A stretch of DNA of 64,000 nt from Cercophora sp. LCS_1. Taxonomy: Eukaryota; Ascomycota; Sordariomycetes; Sordariales; Lasiosphaeriaceae. Location of the stretch: assembly GCA_036250225.1 (NCBI GenBank), contig JAPZLL010000070.1, forward strand, positions 1-64,000, read 5' to 3'. The translations under genes were made by a program, and so were the position numbers. Shown here piece after piece: positions 51,684-63,219 of this stretch. The notes below the pieces were generated by a model, which did no database searches, was not told the origin of the DNA, and was given only the letters and a program-made list of their open reading frames with translations. The first letter of the stretch is position 1. Each line of letters opens with the position of its first letter.

Positions 51684-53711
51684 ATGGCTTCAATGAACCC
51701 TGCGACTCCATACCAATACCCCAGACTTCCTGAAGACAGAGATCATTTCCGCCTCATCAGTATTACACCCCACAACGATGCCCAGGCTGCGGGTTGCATT
51801 TACGGCAAGATGCATGTCACGGCCGTCGACAACTGCGGCGATTACGACGCGCTTTCGTACTGCTGGTCCGGTCACACCTTGTCGAGCAACTCTAGCACCG
51901 AAACGCAGGCGGAGCCCCATCGTGTGATGATTGAGACGCCCGACGGTACGGGGATATTGGGATGCATTTCCATCACGCCATCGCTAGGAATGGCCCTCCG
52001 CTACCTCCGCCTGAGAATACCTCATCGGCCCATCTTTATCGACCAGATCTGCATCAATCAGGAGGACACGGAAGAGCGCAGCAAACAGGTTGCGCTGATG
52101 GGTCAGATCTACGGAAAGTGCGCATCGGTGGTAGGGTGGCTCGGCCCTGCCACCAAGCACTCGCGGTCGCTGATGAAGTTTGCATCCCGGCTCTCGCGGA
52201 ATGCGGTGCTCTCCCGCATCTTCGCGCAATCCCGCGAGTATGGCCTTGCTGTCCGCGACGCCCTTGAACTCACCGGTAGACCCGTCCACGTGGCCGACAC
52301 CGAGATGAGAAAGGACCGCAATCAACTAGCAAAACTCCTCTACCGTGAGGGGTCAGCCCTCCCGCTCGACGGGGTGCTAGATATTTTCTCGCGTCTATGG
52401 TTCCGCCGCATGTGGATTATCCAGGAGGCCTGCCTGCCAGGCCGGTTGACTTTTGTCTGCGGCCGCTACAGCTGGGATATGGACGACTTGGAGCGGATGC
52501 ACTACCTCCTCGACTGCCAATCCCACTCCGGGGCTGACCGCCTGTCGGTAAACGGCATCTCTGCGCGGGATATCATGTCGTTTCTGGACCACGTACTCCC
52601 CGTACGCAGTGCTCTCCGCACAGCCACGCGAGGGTTCACCCTACCGCAGCTGGTCACGACGTTCAATGCCATGAGCCCGGCAACGGCAAAGGTCGCTGTC
52701 GACACCAAGTTCCGTGCCACCGACCCCCGCGACTGTATCTACGGTCTGCTGGGTCTGGCAGGTCAAGATACGGGTGTTGTGCCCAGCTACACCAAGTCGC
52801 CTCGGGACGTGTTCACCGAGTTTGCCGTGATCGCAGCTGCCGAAGACCCAGACTTTCTCCTCTACGCCCAACCCTCCCGGAAGATCTTGCAAGGGTTGCC
52901 CAGCTGGGTGCCGGACTGGTCGTCCGACCTGGTCCTCCCGACATCCTACACTGCGGCCGGCGCGCCCTTCTTCCGTGCCGGGTACGAGGAGCCCAGACGC
53001 GCCCCCTTTTTGAGCATAGCGGCCGGTAACATCCTTGCGGTGTCCGGCCTGCGCGTGGACCGCATCGACTGTGTCGGTACAGCTTTCCTCGACCCGTTCA
53101 TCGGCGATCCAGATGACGCCCTCTTTCCTGCCGTCAGCGATCTCGCCGGGATCCTAGCCTTTTGTAACGAGGTCCGGTCCTTCCTCGAAATGGCGGCGCG
53201 CGTTCCCAACTCCCCCACCCCAATGTCCGAAGAGGCTCTCTGGGTGCTGTGCACGGGCGGTCTGGGGTTAATTAGCAGTCTGGAGGCGTCGATCATGGGG
53301 ACACACGTCGCCACCTCAAACACCTTCTGGGTGCCGCCGGACGGGATATCGTTTCTGGGTTTCTTGTTCGTGAACATGATCGAGGCGTGCCAGGCCAAGA
53401 CAGACGAAAACGGCCCCCGCCCAGCGGCGATCAACAGCCAGATCAGCATCCTCCTAGATAGCCTGCACAAACACGACGGGCGCGTGGGTTTCGTCACGCC
53501 TGAGGGGTATGTTGGGCTTGGGCCGCGGGAGATGCAGCCAGGCGACGAGGTTGTCGTTCTCAGAGGCTCGTCGGCACCATTGGTTCTTCGGCCAGGAAAG
53601 CAAGGGAAGGGGTACGAATGTGTTGGTGAGGCCTATTGTCATGGAATCATGTACGGGGAGGCCTTGAAGGGCAAAGGGGAAGATGATTGGATAACCTTTT
53701 GGATCGGGTAG
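51684..53711 (+). CDS. HET-domain protein (675 aa)
   Basis: The start is ATG 51684 (MASMNPATPYQYPRLP); the frame opens slightly upstream without ATG. The HET domain (about 54-250) shows YDALSYCWSGHT, PIFIDQICINQEDTEERSKQ and FRRMWIIQEACLPGRLTFVC. Downstream are RDCIYGLLGLAGQDTGVVPS and the C-terminal GFVTPEGYVGLG, GDEVVVLRGSSAPLVLRP and GEAYCHGIMYGEAL blocks. It is complete and single-exon, of the same class as the HET protein at 20673-22700. Likely a cytosolic incompatibility or immune effector. Confidence 0.92.
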   Translation: MASMNPATPYQYPRLPEDRDHFRLISITPHNDAQAAGCIYGKMHVTAVDNCGDYDALSYCWSGHTLSSNSSTETQAEPHRVMIETPDGTGILGCISITPSLGMALRYLRLRIPHRPIFIDQICINQEDTEERSKQVALMGQIYGKCASVVGWLGPATKHSRSLMKFASRLSRNAVLSRIFAQSREYGLAVRDALELTGRPVHVADTEMRKDRNQLAKLLYREGSALPLDGVLDIFSRLWFRRMWIIQEACLPGRLTFVCGRYSWDMDDLERMHYLLDCQSHSGADRLSVNGISARDIMSFLDHVLPVRSALRTATRGFTLPQLVTTFNAMSPATAKVAVDTKFRATDPRDCIYGLLGLAGQDTGVVPSYTKSPRDVFTEFAVIAAAEDPDFLLYAQPSRKILQGLPSWVPDWSSDLVLPTSYTAAGAPFFRAGYEEPRRAPFLSIAAGNILAVSGLRVDRIDCVGTAFLDPFIGDPDDALFPAVSDLAGILAFCNEVRSFLEMAARVPNSPTPMSEEALWVLCTGGLGLISSLEASIMGTHVATSNTFWVPPDGISFLGFLFVNMIEACQAKTDENGPRPAAINSQISILLDSLHKHDGRVGFVTPEGYVGLGPREMQPGDEVVVLRGSSAPLVLRPGKQGKGYECVGEAYCHGIMYGEALKGKGEDDWITFWIG

Positions 53712-54833
53712 GTGGCATTTTAGCGGGGGCCTTTTCTGCGATCAAAGGGCCATATGATGAGTACTTTCTGCAAACCTTGAGGCAGACAATATCATCCTCG
53801 AAACTCAACCGTGGTGTCGTAATCGATGGATAAGCCTGTGGAGTGCGGGCGCTGTCTTGGGACTGGAGAACAAGGCGCAGGGGCTGCGCCATCTTGATCC
53901 GTCGAGATGGCATCCACTATCACCTTCCGACATCCCGGCAACTCGCCATAGTTCTTAAATGTCCAAGGCTGAGACGTGGTACGTTGGCTATGGACTCCGG
54001 ATGGGCCGAGGAACTTGGTTCACCTCTTAGAAGGAAATAATGCTACTATAAAAGCATTGGGATTCGCTAGTCCGGCCCGACTCGAAGCGCAAGCTCGTCC
54101 GGGACGCAAACCTTGTAGGTGGGTCGGGAGGCAAATTGTTTCTACCGTCGTGGATCAGCCGCATCTCAAACACACCGTTTGTCTTGTGCCGGCATCCCAG
54201 TGCGGCGATCATGGGTAGTGCTGGGAAAAACCCATGGGGACCCACACTGTTTGGGTGGATGGGCTTCTACCCATTACCTATGGGTGGGTACTTATTATTT
54301 CAGCCTGCTCCAGGGGGACACCAGAAGGTGGGCCTGGTAAAGACAGATCGTAGTAGTAGATATAGTGTCTAATTGCTACAAGATGGTAGCGGGCAATGTA
54401 ACTAAGTGAAGGCCGGCATAACTCTTGACGAGGTACACTATTAAGTAGGTCGTGGATCCAGAGGTCCCGGACAAATAGATCCCAAGTGAACAATACAGTA
54501 GACTTAAATAGTGTATTACTAGCTTGAGGAACCAGATACTTCTAACAGTCTTCTCTCCGCCAGCCCCTCGCATGAGGAGATTATGGGGGTGGCAGCTTTA
54601 ATGTTTGACTGATTAGGCTGCTGCACCGTTTCCACCGGGCGTATTGTTGCAGCGAGCCAATTGATTTCAGACAAGACCACTGGCGGGTTCTCAGGTTATC
54701 TACCCAGAGAATGGCAATCGTATCTCAAAATAGAGTCTGCCGCTCTTGAACAGTATCGCTGAACTGCCTACACCGACAGTGTTTGTCTCCGACACCGTCG
54801 GCTTGGGCGTAAGATGCTAGCGAGGGGTCCCCA
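53712..54833. other. Intergenic, nothing recognised
   Basis: Contains several ACCCA/TGGGT words at 54225-54295 that could fold locally. No gene. Confidence 0.35.
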
Positions 54834-55166
54834 TTGCAAAGGAGCTCTATTTTTCGCACACCCCATTTTTGTTTTAACACTACGCGGAGGCTTTGGCAAG
54901 CTAGAGTTATGGATGGAGCGGCGTGTTGAGAACAAATATGGGGCGTGTGGAAAATAAAGCTCTTCCAAAAAGGCACTGATGGTTGATAAATAGGGGTGCT
55001 TGGAATTTTGAATACGGATTCGATTCAAAAAATAACACGTCAACCATTTCGAAGTGTGGCAGAAGCGGCGTTCCAAAGGCGCACAGAGATATTGGCGGGC
55101 CAGGGTTTCCTGTGGGCGCGGTGTGTCAAAACAAAAATGGGGTGCGCGAAAAATAGAGCTCTTGCA
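54834..55166. repeat. Small element bounded by about 45-bp inverted repeats, with an extra internal copy
   Basis: The left end 54834-54880 (tctatttttcgcacacccca core) is the reverse complement of the right end 55120-55166 (tggggtgcgcgaaaaataga core), with only a few mismatches over about 45 bp. A third, more diverged direct copy lies at about 54925-54975 (atggggcgtgtggaaaataa). Total length is about 333 bp with no coding capacity, consistent with a MITE-like element. No target-site duplication could be fixed by eye. Confidence 0.65.
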
Positions 55167-55335
55167 AAGCTCCGAATGTAGAGCGACGAGTGATTGACCT
55201 AGCTAGCTCGCAATGCGTAGCGCTGTTTAGCCACATTGGTTCCTCATCGGCGGAATGAGTTGCCAACTAATGACCCGATTTCCCAGAGTAGCTATCGAGC
55301 GCTAAGTGCTTAATACTCCAACAGCTTGCCCTTGT

Positions 55336-56613
55336 TCAAGCAACATGGGGAACGTACCGCATCCATTCTATATCCGCAAACGCTTGAGGAGGCAGTGATC
55401 GAAGAGAGAAGAAGCATTCCACCACAATGTATGTCCGCGCCAATGTGTAGACAATGGTAACAGGGTCGACATGTGTCCGTCCAATCAGCTTGCCTCGCCA
55501 GCGCCTCCATCTGCCAAGCCGAACGCCGTCCTGATATGCCTCACATGTCCACAGAAGAAATGTGGTGACGATAAGCGAAACGCTCGCGATGCGCCAGAAC
55601 AGCTTCTCCCTGGGAGTTGGAAAGTCAAAGTTCCAGCCAATGGCATGGACTGCTGAATAGGCCATGCTGATGAAGAACAGACCAATGCTGTGTGGGCTTG
55701 TGCCAACAACTGGGAACCGATCGTTGGTAAAACGGCATAACGGTCGTTCATATCCCCAATATCTGATGGGCAACTTTGGCTGGACGTCGATTAGCCAAGA
55801 TGGGCTCTGGTCATCAACGAAGTCTAGTGGTGTTTGCCGGTAGGGCTGAGAAGCCACACCGCCGGCGGCTACAAGTATCTCCTCAATGCTAGCACGGATT
55901 GTGAGGACGGTTGGCTGGTGGACATCGAGGGGTTTGTGGGACCATTCATAGTATGTCGCAACGTTGCCTGGCACGGCCGTTAGCTTGAAGCGGACAGGCC
56001 TTGGGCGAGGAAAGTTCTAATTACAAATAACAAAGCTCACGGTCGTCAGCTCGAGAGTTGTGACCGTCAATCCTTGGACTGCTCGGCAAATGCAGCGCAC
56101 CACCAGCCATGCTGTCTGAACGCAAGTGGCGAGCTTGGCGAATCCGTCGGCTTTGCTCTTGTCCCAAACATCGCGCCCGGTCAGCTCTGGAAAGGCCAAG
56201 TACCCCTGAGTCACAAGCCAGAGTATCTGCTTTCCATTGACAGGGAAGGAGGCGCTATCGCGGGACTGCAACAGAAAGCCGCCCATGTTGGCGTAGAAGG
56301 CTTGCCGTAACGTCCATTGATACCCCGCGGCTCGAAACGACTCGACTGTTCTTCTCGCTTCTGCTCGTTGACCCGTGGCAAAGGCAAGAACAAACTCTGG
56401 ACCCAAGATGACTTGTATCACCCAGCGCAGCTTTCGGAGGATAATGGTCGTTTCGGAATCTGTTTGCGCGGGTACATTGAGGTGTAAGGAGACCCATGTG
56501 CAGAGGAAGGCGGTGAAGAGACAGTTCCATAAGATGTCAAATGTCCCACGGCCATCCGGACCCGGTGTCCAGCCGAGGCGGGGAGAAGTGGTCGCGCTGT
56601 CATATGAGTCCAT
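55336..56613 (-). CDS. Multipass membrane protein, conserved fungal hypothetical (406 aa)
   Basis: Two exons, 56613-56025 and 55967-55336, join in frame (1221 nt). The 57-nt intron is GTAATT...GCCAG with a CTAAC branch. The N-terminus carries the family opening GRGTFDILWNCLFTAFLCTW then VSLHLNVPA, followed by GPEFVLAFATGQR, QAFYANMGGFLL, DKSKADGFAKLATCVQTAWL and TLELTTVSFVI joined across the intron to CNVATYYEWSHKPLDV. At least five hydrophobic helices are seen, and the C-terminus RYVPHVA is a normal family end. This family is abundant in Pezizomycotina but has no established function. The gene diverges from the LDAH-like gene. Confidence 0.85.
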
Positions 56614-57317
56614 GGCTCGTTGGCCATCGCAGAATTGGGGCGAGCATCGATGCGTGCTGGGCTTATATCTTGTCAGTCATCTTGTCTTGTCACATCACAA
56701 CTTGGTGTGGCGCGGCGGTGGGACGTGCCGCTGCATACTGACCTGGCTACACGCGTCAGTCCCAAGGAAACAAGAGGGTGGATGTAGGAAGGGAGGCCGT
56801 GCACCTCCCGAATATGTCTTGGGATGCCCATGTCTTGGCGCGGAAAAGGAGTGCCCCGCATTCTGCGCCTATCTTTTGGGGTTGCGAGGGTCGCGCCTGC
56901 AGGGGCCCATTCGCTGGGCCAGAAGTTGAAGGAAGGCGACGGATGGCACGCGGCAAACAAGCGCATAACTCCCCAGCAATGGCGAGACTTTCATTCTGCG
57001 ATCATTCTGCTTCCATGAATGCGAGAATAGAATCGAGATGGAAGGCGCCAAATGTCAACTTTGCGCAGTTGTGCAACCCTACGCCATAACGTCTTGCATG
57101 TGCAACTGCCCAAATCTGAGTTCTGGCCCCACCAATCAGGGTTGAGGACGTTGAAAGCGGAACCTGGCCAGAGAGGAGCTCGCGGATCGGCCCGGCGACC
57201 GTTGGTCGGATTATAGTGGATCCGAGGGCGCTAACGCGCGCGGGCTTGTTTGAGCATCACCCCGCCGCAGCAGCTCCGCGATTCTTGTGCTGCTGCCTGC
57301 GCAGAATACGGCGCACG
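56614..57317. other. Divergent intergenic region
   Basis: Between the starts of the multipass membrane protein gene and the LDAH-like gene. No distinct element recognised. Confidence 0.4.
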
Positions 57318-58553
57318 ATGGATCGCCCACTTATCGACAGTGATATCCGAGATGAACTTTTGCACAACTTCAACGGCTTCAAGCTTGACGGAGACCGATT
57401 TCTCATCTACATTTTGCCCGGAAACCCCGGCCTGATTTCCTTCTATGAGCCGTTCGCGGTTGCCCTCAAGCGGGAGTTACAGCAGCTGCCCGCAACAAGT
57501 GAGTTAACTGCCATCATTGGCGGCAAGTCGTATCGGGGGTTCGAAATATCGTCTGCCGACCTGTCGGCCGCTAAAGGCCCACTGGGCCTCGCCGAGACCG
57601 TGGTTACGGCCGAAGATGATCTCGAATCCCTGGTTGGGTCCTTGCCGGCGACAGCTAAAAAAACGAAGATTATTTTACTTGGCCACTCTGTCGGCGCGTA
57701 CATCGTGATGGAGCTCCTCCGGAGACAGGCCGAGAGGGACAAACGCGAAGAAATCGACATCATCGGCGGCATTATGGTCTGCCCCACCATCACGCACGTT
57801 GCGAAGTCCCGGACAGGGCGAATCCTCTCGGTGCGTGTCTGGCTCTTCATCTTTGCCACTCCCGTTATTCCCATATAGCAGCTAATCGCTCCTGTAGCCC
57901 ATATTAAATATTCCCTCTTTCGCGACCGTCGTCGCGACTTTTGCTGCGCTCCTCGTATCGAAGCTTTCATTCGACTCCCTTTACCAACTTGCCCGACTTC
58001 TAACGAGGTTCCCACCTCCCGCTACAATAACGGTCACCCACTTTCTCAGAAGCAAGAACGGCGTCAGACAAGCACTGTAGGTGATGCGCAACTCCCTCGC
58101 AGATCTATCTCTGACGGCTAGAGGTGGCTTGGGAAAGAGGAGATGAAGATCATAACGGAGGACAAGTGGCAAGACAATGTTTGGGGCAGTGGGCTTCCCA
58201 CTGATCCGGCCTTGTTTATGTACTTTGCCGAAAACGTAAGTGTGTTGAGTATTTGAGTATCCTGGAGATCCGCATAGTTAACAGCCGCAGGATCCCTACG
58301 TCCCGAAATGGGCGCAAGAAGACCTAATTGCCACTCGAGGACAGACCCCAAGCACCGGACAACTCAACCCCCAGGGGGACAAAATCAGGGTCACTATCGA
58401 CAAGAACAAACTACCGCATTGTTGGTGTATTGGTGAGTCCGAGTTCGCGCAAGCTTGAAGCAATCCTGCTAATGAGTGGCAGAACATGGTCCATATATCG
58501 CCGGTATAGTTGCTCCGGTGATTGGAGACATGATTTCTCGGCACAAGACATGA
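57318..58553 (+). CDS. Lipid-droplet-associated hydrolase (LDAH/DUF2305-like, 338 aa), five exons
   Basis: Exons 57318-57830, 57898-58076, 58124-58235, 58291-58432 and 58483-58553 join in frame (1017 nt). Introns are 67, 47, 55 and 50 nt with good borders. The product is an alpha/beta hydrolase: LIYILPGNPGLISFYEPF is the oxyanion/HG-type block and LLGHSVGAYIVMELL holds the nucleophile Ser124. VCPTITHVAKSRTGRILS, then LPHCWCI followed by EHGPYIAGIVAPVI near the C-terminus, match the family ends with the catalytic His region. A hydrophobic segment (FATVVATFAALLVSKL) probably binds the droplet surface. It likely acts on neutral lipid or sterol ester. The start MDRPLIDSD is preferred over an upstream in-frame Met. 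Confidence 0.88.
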
Positions 58554-60165
58554 GCATCTCCGACATGATTACCTGCCATACGCTGTATGGTCAACCGCCT
58601 TCATCACCTCGCGATCAGGTGCTCCGTCCTCCGGTGCATTGGAAACCTCGCGCTTCTACGCCGAGCCGTAACCCGCGCAGGGGCAACGATCAGGCCCTCA
58701 GCCTCTCCCAACTAGCTGAGGCTAGAGCGTACACCGCGCCATTGAGTAAAATTTGTTTTCGGTGAATGGGGATTGCCCGGAGGCGCGTTTGATTGGAGTT
58801 ACAGGCCACAAGTTTCTACTGCCTTAGACAGCAACTAACTGGCGATCGTCGAATGCCGAGCATCAAGGTCATGAGCCCATGTGGGTAAGCTGCTGACTTT
58901 CCTTACCGTCAATTTGCCCTCTCCCTGTGAAGCTGAGCGAGCTTCGCGCTGCCCCCAATATGCAGCTTCTTCAGGTAGCTCAGTGATCATCTGATCGCAC
59001 GTACAGATCAAGTTTGAAGAGATGGAATACCGTATTCTGGGAAGCCGGACGCATCCCGGCAAGTTTAACGCAGGCCGCTAGGTTCGCCGGGTTTCTCAGG
59101 ATGTGTCGGACTTGATGAGACGTGGCGCACCTTCTCCGAGTCGGCGCATCTTAGGTCATAACTCTCACAACCTTACGCAGTTCACTGGATGGGGACTAGT
59201 GTCAACGACGCTGTGTCTGCGCTGCTGCCTTTTCGTTCACAGCTCTGTTTCGCACAAAGATAGGTCGTTTCGCAACCTGAACTTGTGCCCTTCCTTCCAT
59301 AGAGTCGAATTCGCAACTACGCTAGGCATAATCACACAGTGAACTCAACGTCTGGCGACGAAGGCCAATCATTAGATCGAGTAGAATGCGTCAAAAAGCC
59401 TTCAAAAGGCTGCCAATATCACCTTATCACCGTCCTCAACCGCCCAGATACTGTGCCGGGACCCATTGAACGAACTTGATGGAAACTGCTGGCCTCGAAC
59501 GATTCCCTACTTGCTGTCGATACGGCAGACGGCATTTCGAATTCGCGCCTTCCTCATTACCTACGCCTCTGGCCCTTTCGCCCACAAAAATTGCTGGTGG
59601 ATGATGTCACCGCCCTGCAATTCCACGCCCATTCACCACAGCAAGAAGCCGGTGCAGTCCAGGATCCAATTTGCACTGTTCGCCGGTCCAAGCTTGGATC
59701 GTCTTGCACACCAGGACCATAGGGGGCTGACCGTCTGCCCACCGGCAAGTGGAAGTATTTATTCTCCTGCCGCGAGCACCAGGCCAACTTCTTCCTCTTT
59801 TCTCCTCACCATCTCGGATTCCTGAGGCAACCTTGATCACAGCACAACCACTTTTCTTTCTTGACACACGCTTAGCACCCACCCTCACCTTCCACCAACA
59901 CACTCCCTCATCTTGCCTGCACACTTTGCCAGCTAAGCGAGGACCAAGACCCAAAAAGAACTTCCACGCCACTCTGTAAGTCTTCCACTCCTGCACTCCT
60001 TTACCACCTTTCCCCTTCCCTTCTTCCACAACTTCACCAAAGCCACCACACTTCTTCACCTTTCCACCGGCCCCCAACATTCACCACTCTTCACCCACAC
60101 TCACCGCTCAAAGGCTTCTTTCCTTCTGACAGTGTTCCTTCACAATAGAGACAACATTCACGACA
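58554..60165. other. Intergenic and long CT-rich promoter/leader of the AT-hook gene
   Basis: From about 59780 to 60160 the plus strand is strongly C/T-rich, as in promoters and leaders of highly expressed fungal genes. It contains a probable 5'-UTR intron. Nothing recognised at 58554-59450. Confidence 0.5.
59976..60132 (+). other. Probable 5'-UTR intron of the AT-hook gene
   Basis: GTAAGT at 59976 and TTCTGACAG ending at 60132 bound 157 nt of C/T-rich sequence. The ATG follows 33 bp later. Inferred from splice signals only. Confidence 0.45.
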
Positions 60166-61591
60166 ATGTCTGACGCTCTCACCAACGGCACCGCCAAGAA
60201 GGCTGGTGCTTCCAAGGCTGCGGCCGATGGCGCGGACGGCGCCAGCAAGAGCATCTTCTCTGGCCGCGAGCAAGAGATTATTGTTCACGCCCTCCTAACC
60301 ATGAAGGAGCTCCCTGCGGTATGTATCTTCTTCCTCTCATTGATCTTCCCACGCCCGCGCTCCCATTCACACGAGGGGGGGAGCAAAACCTTTCTACATC
60401 GCGACGAATGCCTGGCAGTGGACGAATTCGCGCTTTCCGTCCGATTCTCGGGCAACATCGCAATGCGATCAATCCAGATGATCATGGCTAACTCTCATCA
60501 AGGTCGACTATAACCAGTTGGCTACCCGTCTCAACATGACAAACGTCCGTTCTGCCTCCAATGCCTGGAACAACATTCGCAAGAAGGTCATGGCACAAGG
60601 CGGCCTTGAGGGCAACATGGGCGAGGCGACCGTTAAGAACGCCGTTTACAAGAAGACGACCACGGGTTCGGCTGCTGCGACTCCTGACGCTAATGGCGAC
60701 GCCGCAGCCGATGCTGGCTCTTCAGTCAAGAAGCCAGCCGCCAAGCGCACTCCGGCCGCCAAGCGCAAGGCTCCCGCCACCGCCACTGACGACGCTGAGG
60801 AGACTCCCACCAAGAAGAAGGCTCCCTCCAGACGCAAGTCTGCTGCCGCCACTGCCGCAGTTGCCACCACACCTCCTTCCAACAACGACGAGAGCCTCAT
60901 CAACGTCAAGCAGGAGGAGAGTAGCCCCGCAGATATCAAGATGGAGGACGCCGACGATGAGGCCAATGAGGAGGAGAGCCCGGTCATCAAGAAAGAGGCT
61001 GCCGCGAAGAAGACACCCGCTCCCAAGAAGACTCCCGCGAAGCGCAAGGCTTTGCCTACAGCTGCCCCGTCCGACGATGCCGAAGAGCAAGTTGTCACTC
61101 CAGCCCCCAAGAAGCGCGCCGGCCGTCCCAAGAAGGCCGCCAACAGCACCCCCGCCAAGCCCAAGGGCAAGGGCCCTGCTATGACCACCTGGAAGACCAC
61201 GCCCGGTTCATCCAAGACCGGCGAGTCATCCAACGACGCCGATGCTTCGCCCACCAAGAAGAGCAACACCGCTACCGTCGACTCCGACGAGGTCGAGTCC
61301 AGCCCTGCTGCCAAGGACCCCGCGGACAACGTCTTTGCCAGAATGGTTGCCGCCAAGGAGGCCCGGGCTGCTGCTGAGAAAGCTGCCAAGGAGCAGACAA
61401 GCGACATGGACGTGGACTCGGAGGACGTCGCTGATGACAACACCGTCACTGACGGGGACATCAGCCTTCACGATATCCCGGTTCATCCAGAGCATGCCGA
61501 GGCTCTTGATGACGCTGACGCTGCTAACCAGCTTCGTCGCGAGGAGGCTGAGGCTGAGGACGCCGCCGAGGAGGCTTCTGACGGCATCTAA
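60166..61591 (+). CDS. AT-hook, Lys/Ala/Pro-rich nuclear protein (413 aa)
   Basis: Exons 60166-60318 and 60503-61591 join in frame (1242 nt). The 184-nt intron is GTATGT...TCAAG with a CTAAC branch. Residues 30-85 form a conserved helical domain (GREQEIIVHALLTMKELP spliced to VDYNQLATRLNMTNVRSASN, AWNNIRKKV), common in fungal chromatin-associated proteins and likely DNA- or nucleosome-binding. The rest is histone H1-like low complexity (KKPAAKRTPAAKRKAP) alternating with acidic stretches, with an AT-hook KKRAGRPKK near residue 205-215. The acidic C-terminus ends EEASDGI. Nuclear location expected. Confidence 0.85.
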
Positions 61592-62413
61592 ATCCTCTTG
61601 AGTTTCAACTCTACGCCACAACAATCTGCTAGGCACGACCTGGCTGGTTGACATGTTCTACGGGAGCTTATGGGGGAAACGACGCTCGGGACGACGCAAG
61701 GGAAAAGGGGTAACAGGAGTCTGCAGTTTTGGTCGCTTCATTTAGCTTTGGGCTCCTTCATGGCTTTACAGGCGGAGATAATGGAAGCGACACTACCCTG
61801 ACTTTGGCAATTGCCCCATGGACGGGACGGGATCTGGACAAGGTGGACTCAGGTAGATTCTCTTCTTGCTCTTGATACACCTCGCAGATAAATCAGAGCG
61901 TCCCCATTCGAAATTTTGGGCGTCTCTCTTTGTGCCTGTGAAACCTTGTGAAACCCTATTTCGCATTGCCATCTCGTATCTTGCCTCGGTGTCTCTGCAG
62001 GCAGCACCTTCCAGAACAAACTCAAGCCCTAATTCCTCGCGCGCATCCGAGACAAAAAGCCTTGCCCACACAAAGTTTTCATTTTTTTTTTTTCACCCAA
62101 CCGATTAGCAGCCACCCATTTGGCCACCCAATGAAGAAGGGAAATTCTCCCGTGCAAACAAACTCTTTGTCGCATAAACCCAAACCATGGAACAGAACAA
62201 AGCCCATTATGCCGCAACCTTCCCATTCTTCCTCTTCCCCCACTCCCACCACACCCCCCACCATAAAGAGACAAACACCCCCTTGCTCTGTCCACTCCTG
62301 CCCATTTTACCCGGATTGTTTCATCCCAACATTTCACAAACCTCACACATTCCCGTCACAAGACATCGCATTCGCACCAGCCACAGTCACCACCGCAACC
62401 ACAAAAGAAAAAA
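61592..62413. other. Intergenic, nothing recognised
   Basis: Includes the 3' region of the AT-hook gene and a CA-rich leader (62180-62413) of the next small gene. Confidence 0.4.
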
Positions 62414-62731
62414 ATGTGCCACACAATCACACGCACACTCTGCGAGGCATGCCACTGCCAAATGGGCGACGTTGAAGTCAAACAAGTCGCTTGTTTCGGG
62501 CCAGTGACAAAGCCCGCTTGGGGCTCCGCCGTTTCCACGCTGGAACAGCATCGCGGGAGGCGATGCAGGCGGACGAGGGGGCTTTGTGACGGCTGCAAGA
62601 GGGGAAGTTTGGTGTCCGAGCGGTCGGTCGAGTCGGAAGGGAGCGAGATCGCGCAGACTGAGGCGGGGGATCCGTTTTCGGGGGACAAACGGAGGTTGTC
62701 GAGGATTCCGGTCGCTGTTTGGAGGAGGTGA
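62414..62731 (+). CDS. Small Cys-rich hypothetical protein (105 aa)
   Basis: The ATG at 62414 lies in an A-rich favourable context (aaaaaaATG) after a long CA-rich leader. The sequence has CHTITRTLCEACHCQ and later RCRRTRGLCDGCKRG, a paired Cys arrangement that could bind zinc, then a Ser/Glu-rich and basic tail. No signal peptide. Similar short 'MCH...' proteins occur in many ascomycetes with no known role. Confidence 0.55.
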   Translation: MCHTITRTLCEACHCQMGDVEVKQVACFGPVTKPAWGSAVSTLEQHRGRRCRRTRGLCDGCKRGSLVSERSVESEGSEIAQTEAGDPFSGDKRRLSRIPVAVWRR

Positions 62732-63219
62732 TTGATTCGGCCTTCAACACACAAACACGGCTTTGCAAGTGATGTCATTCGGTTCGGAGCGCTTTTGGTT
62801 TCAGAGGAGATGTATGTGGAATGTAGGTTGGTGATGTATGCGCACGCTGGTAAGTTTACTGTGACAAACGGCTTTTGGCTTGGTCGCTGACAACGTGATA
62901 GTGTTTTGGTCTAGTCTCGAGCTATCCGAGGACAGGCCGTTTTTGGAAAATATTTACGGACAGCGAGAACGTCGAACGCATCATCCAACGACTACTCGAG
63001 CTGCAGCGACGCAACGGCTTGCAACAAACGCACCGGTCTCCGACAGCCATCACATCCCATGATACACACATCACATGTCACGTCATCGAACACACCACAT
63101 AAGATCAAGCGAGTGAATAGCTGGCCAGCGGGTGTCTAATCGGAAAAAAATTCAAGCCAATGAGAACAAAACCAATCTCCCACCGTCTACCACCCCGTCG
63201 ACGCCGCCTTGCGAACCTC
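62732..63219. other. Convergent intergenic region
   Basis: Between the 3' ends of two small Cys-rich genes. No feature recognised. Confidence 0.4.

Noticed and set aside
54225..54300. Repeated ACCCA/TGGGT words resembling telomeric repeats
   Set aside because: Irregular spacing and both orientations; not a TTAGGG-type array.
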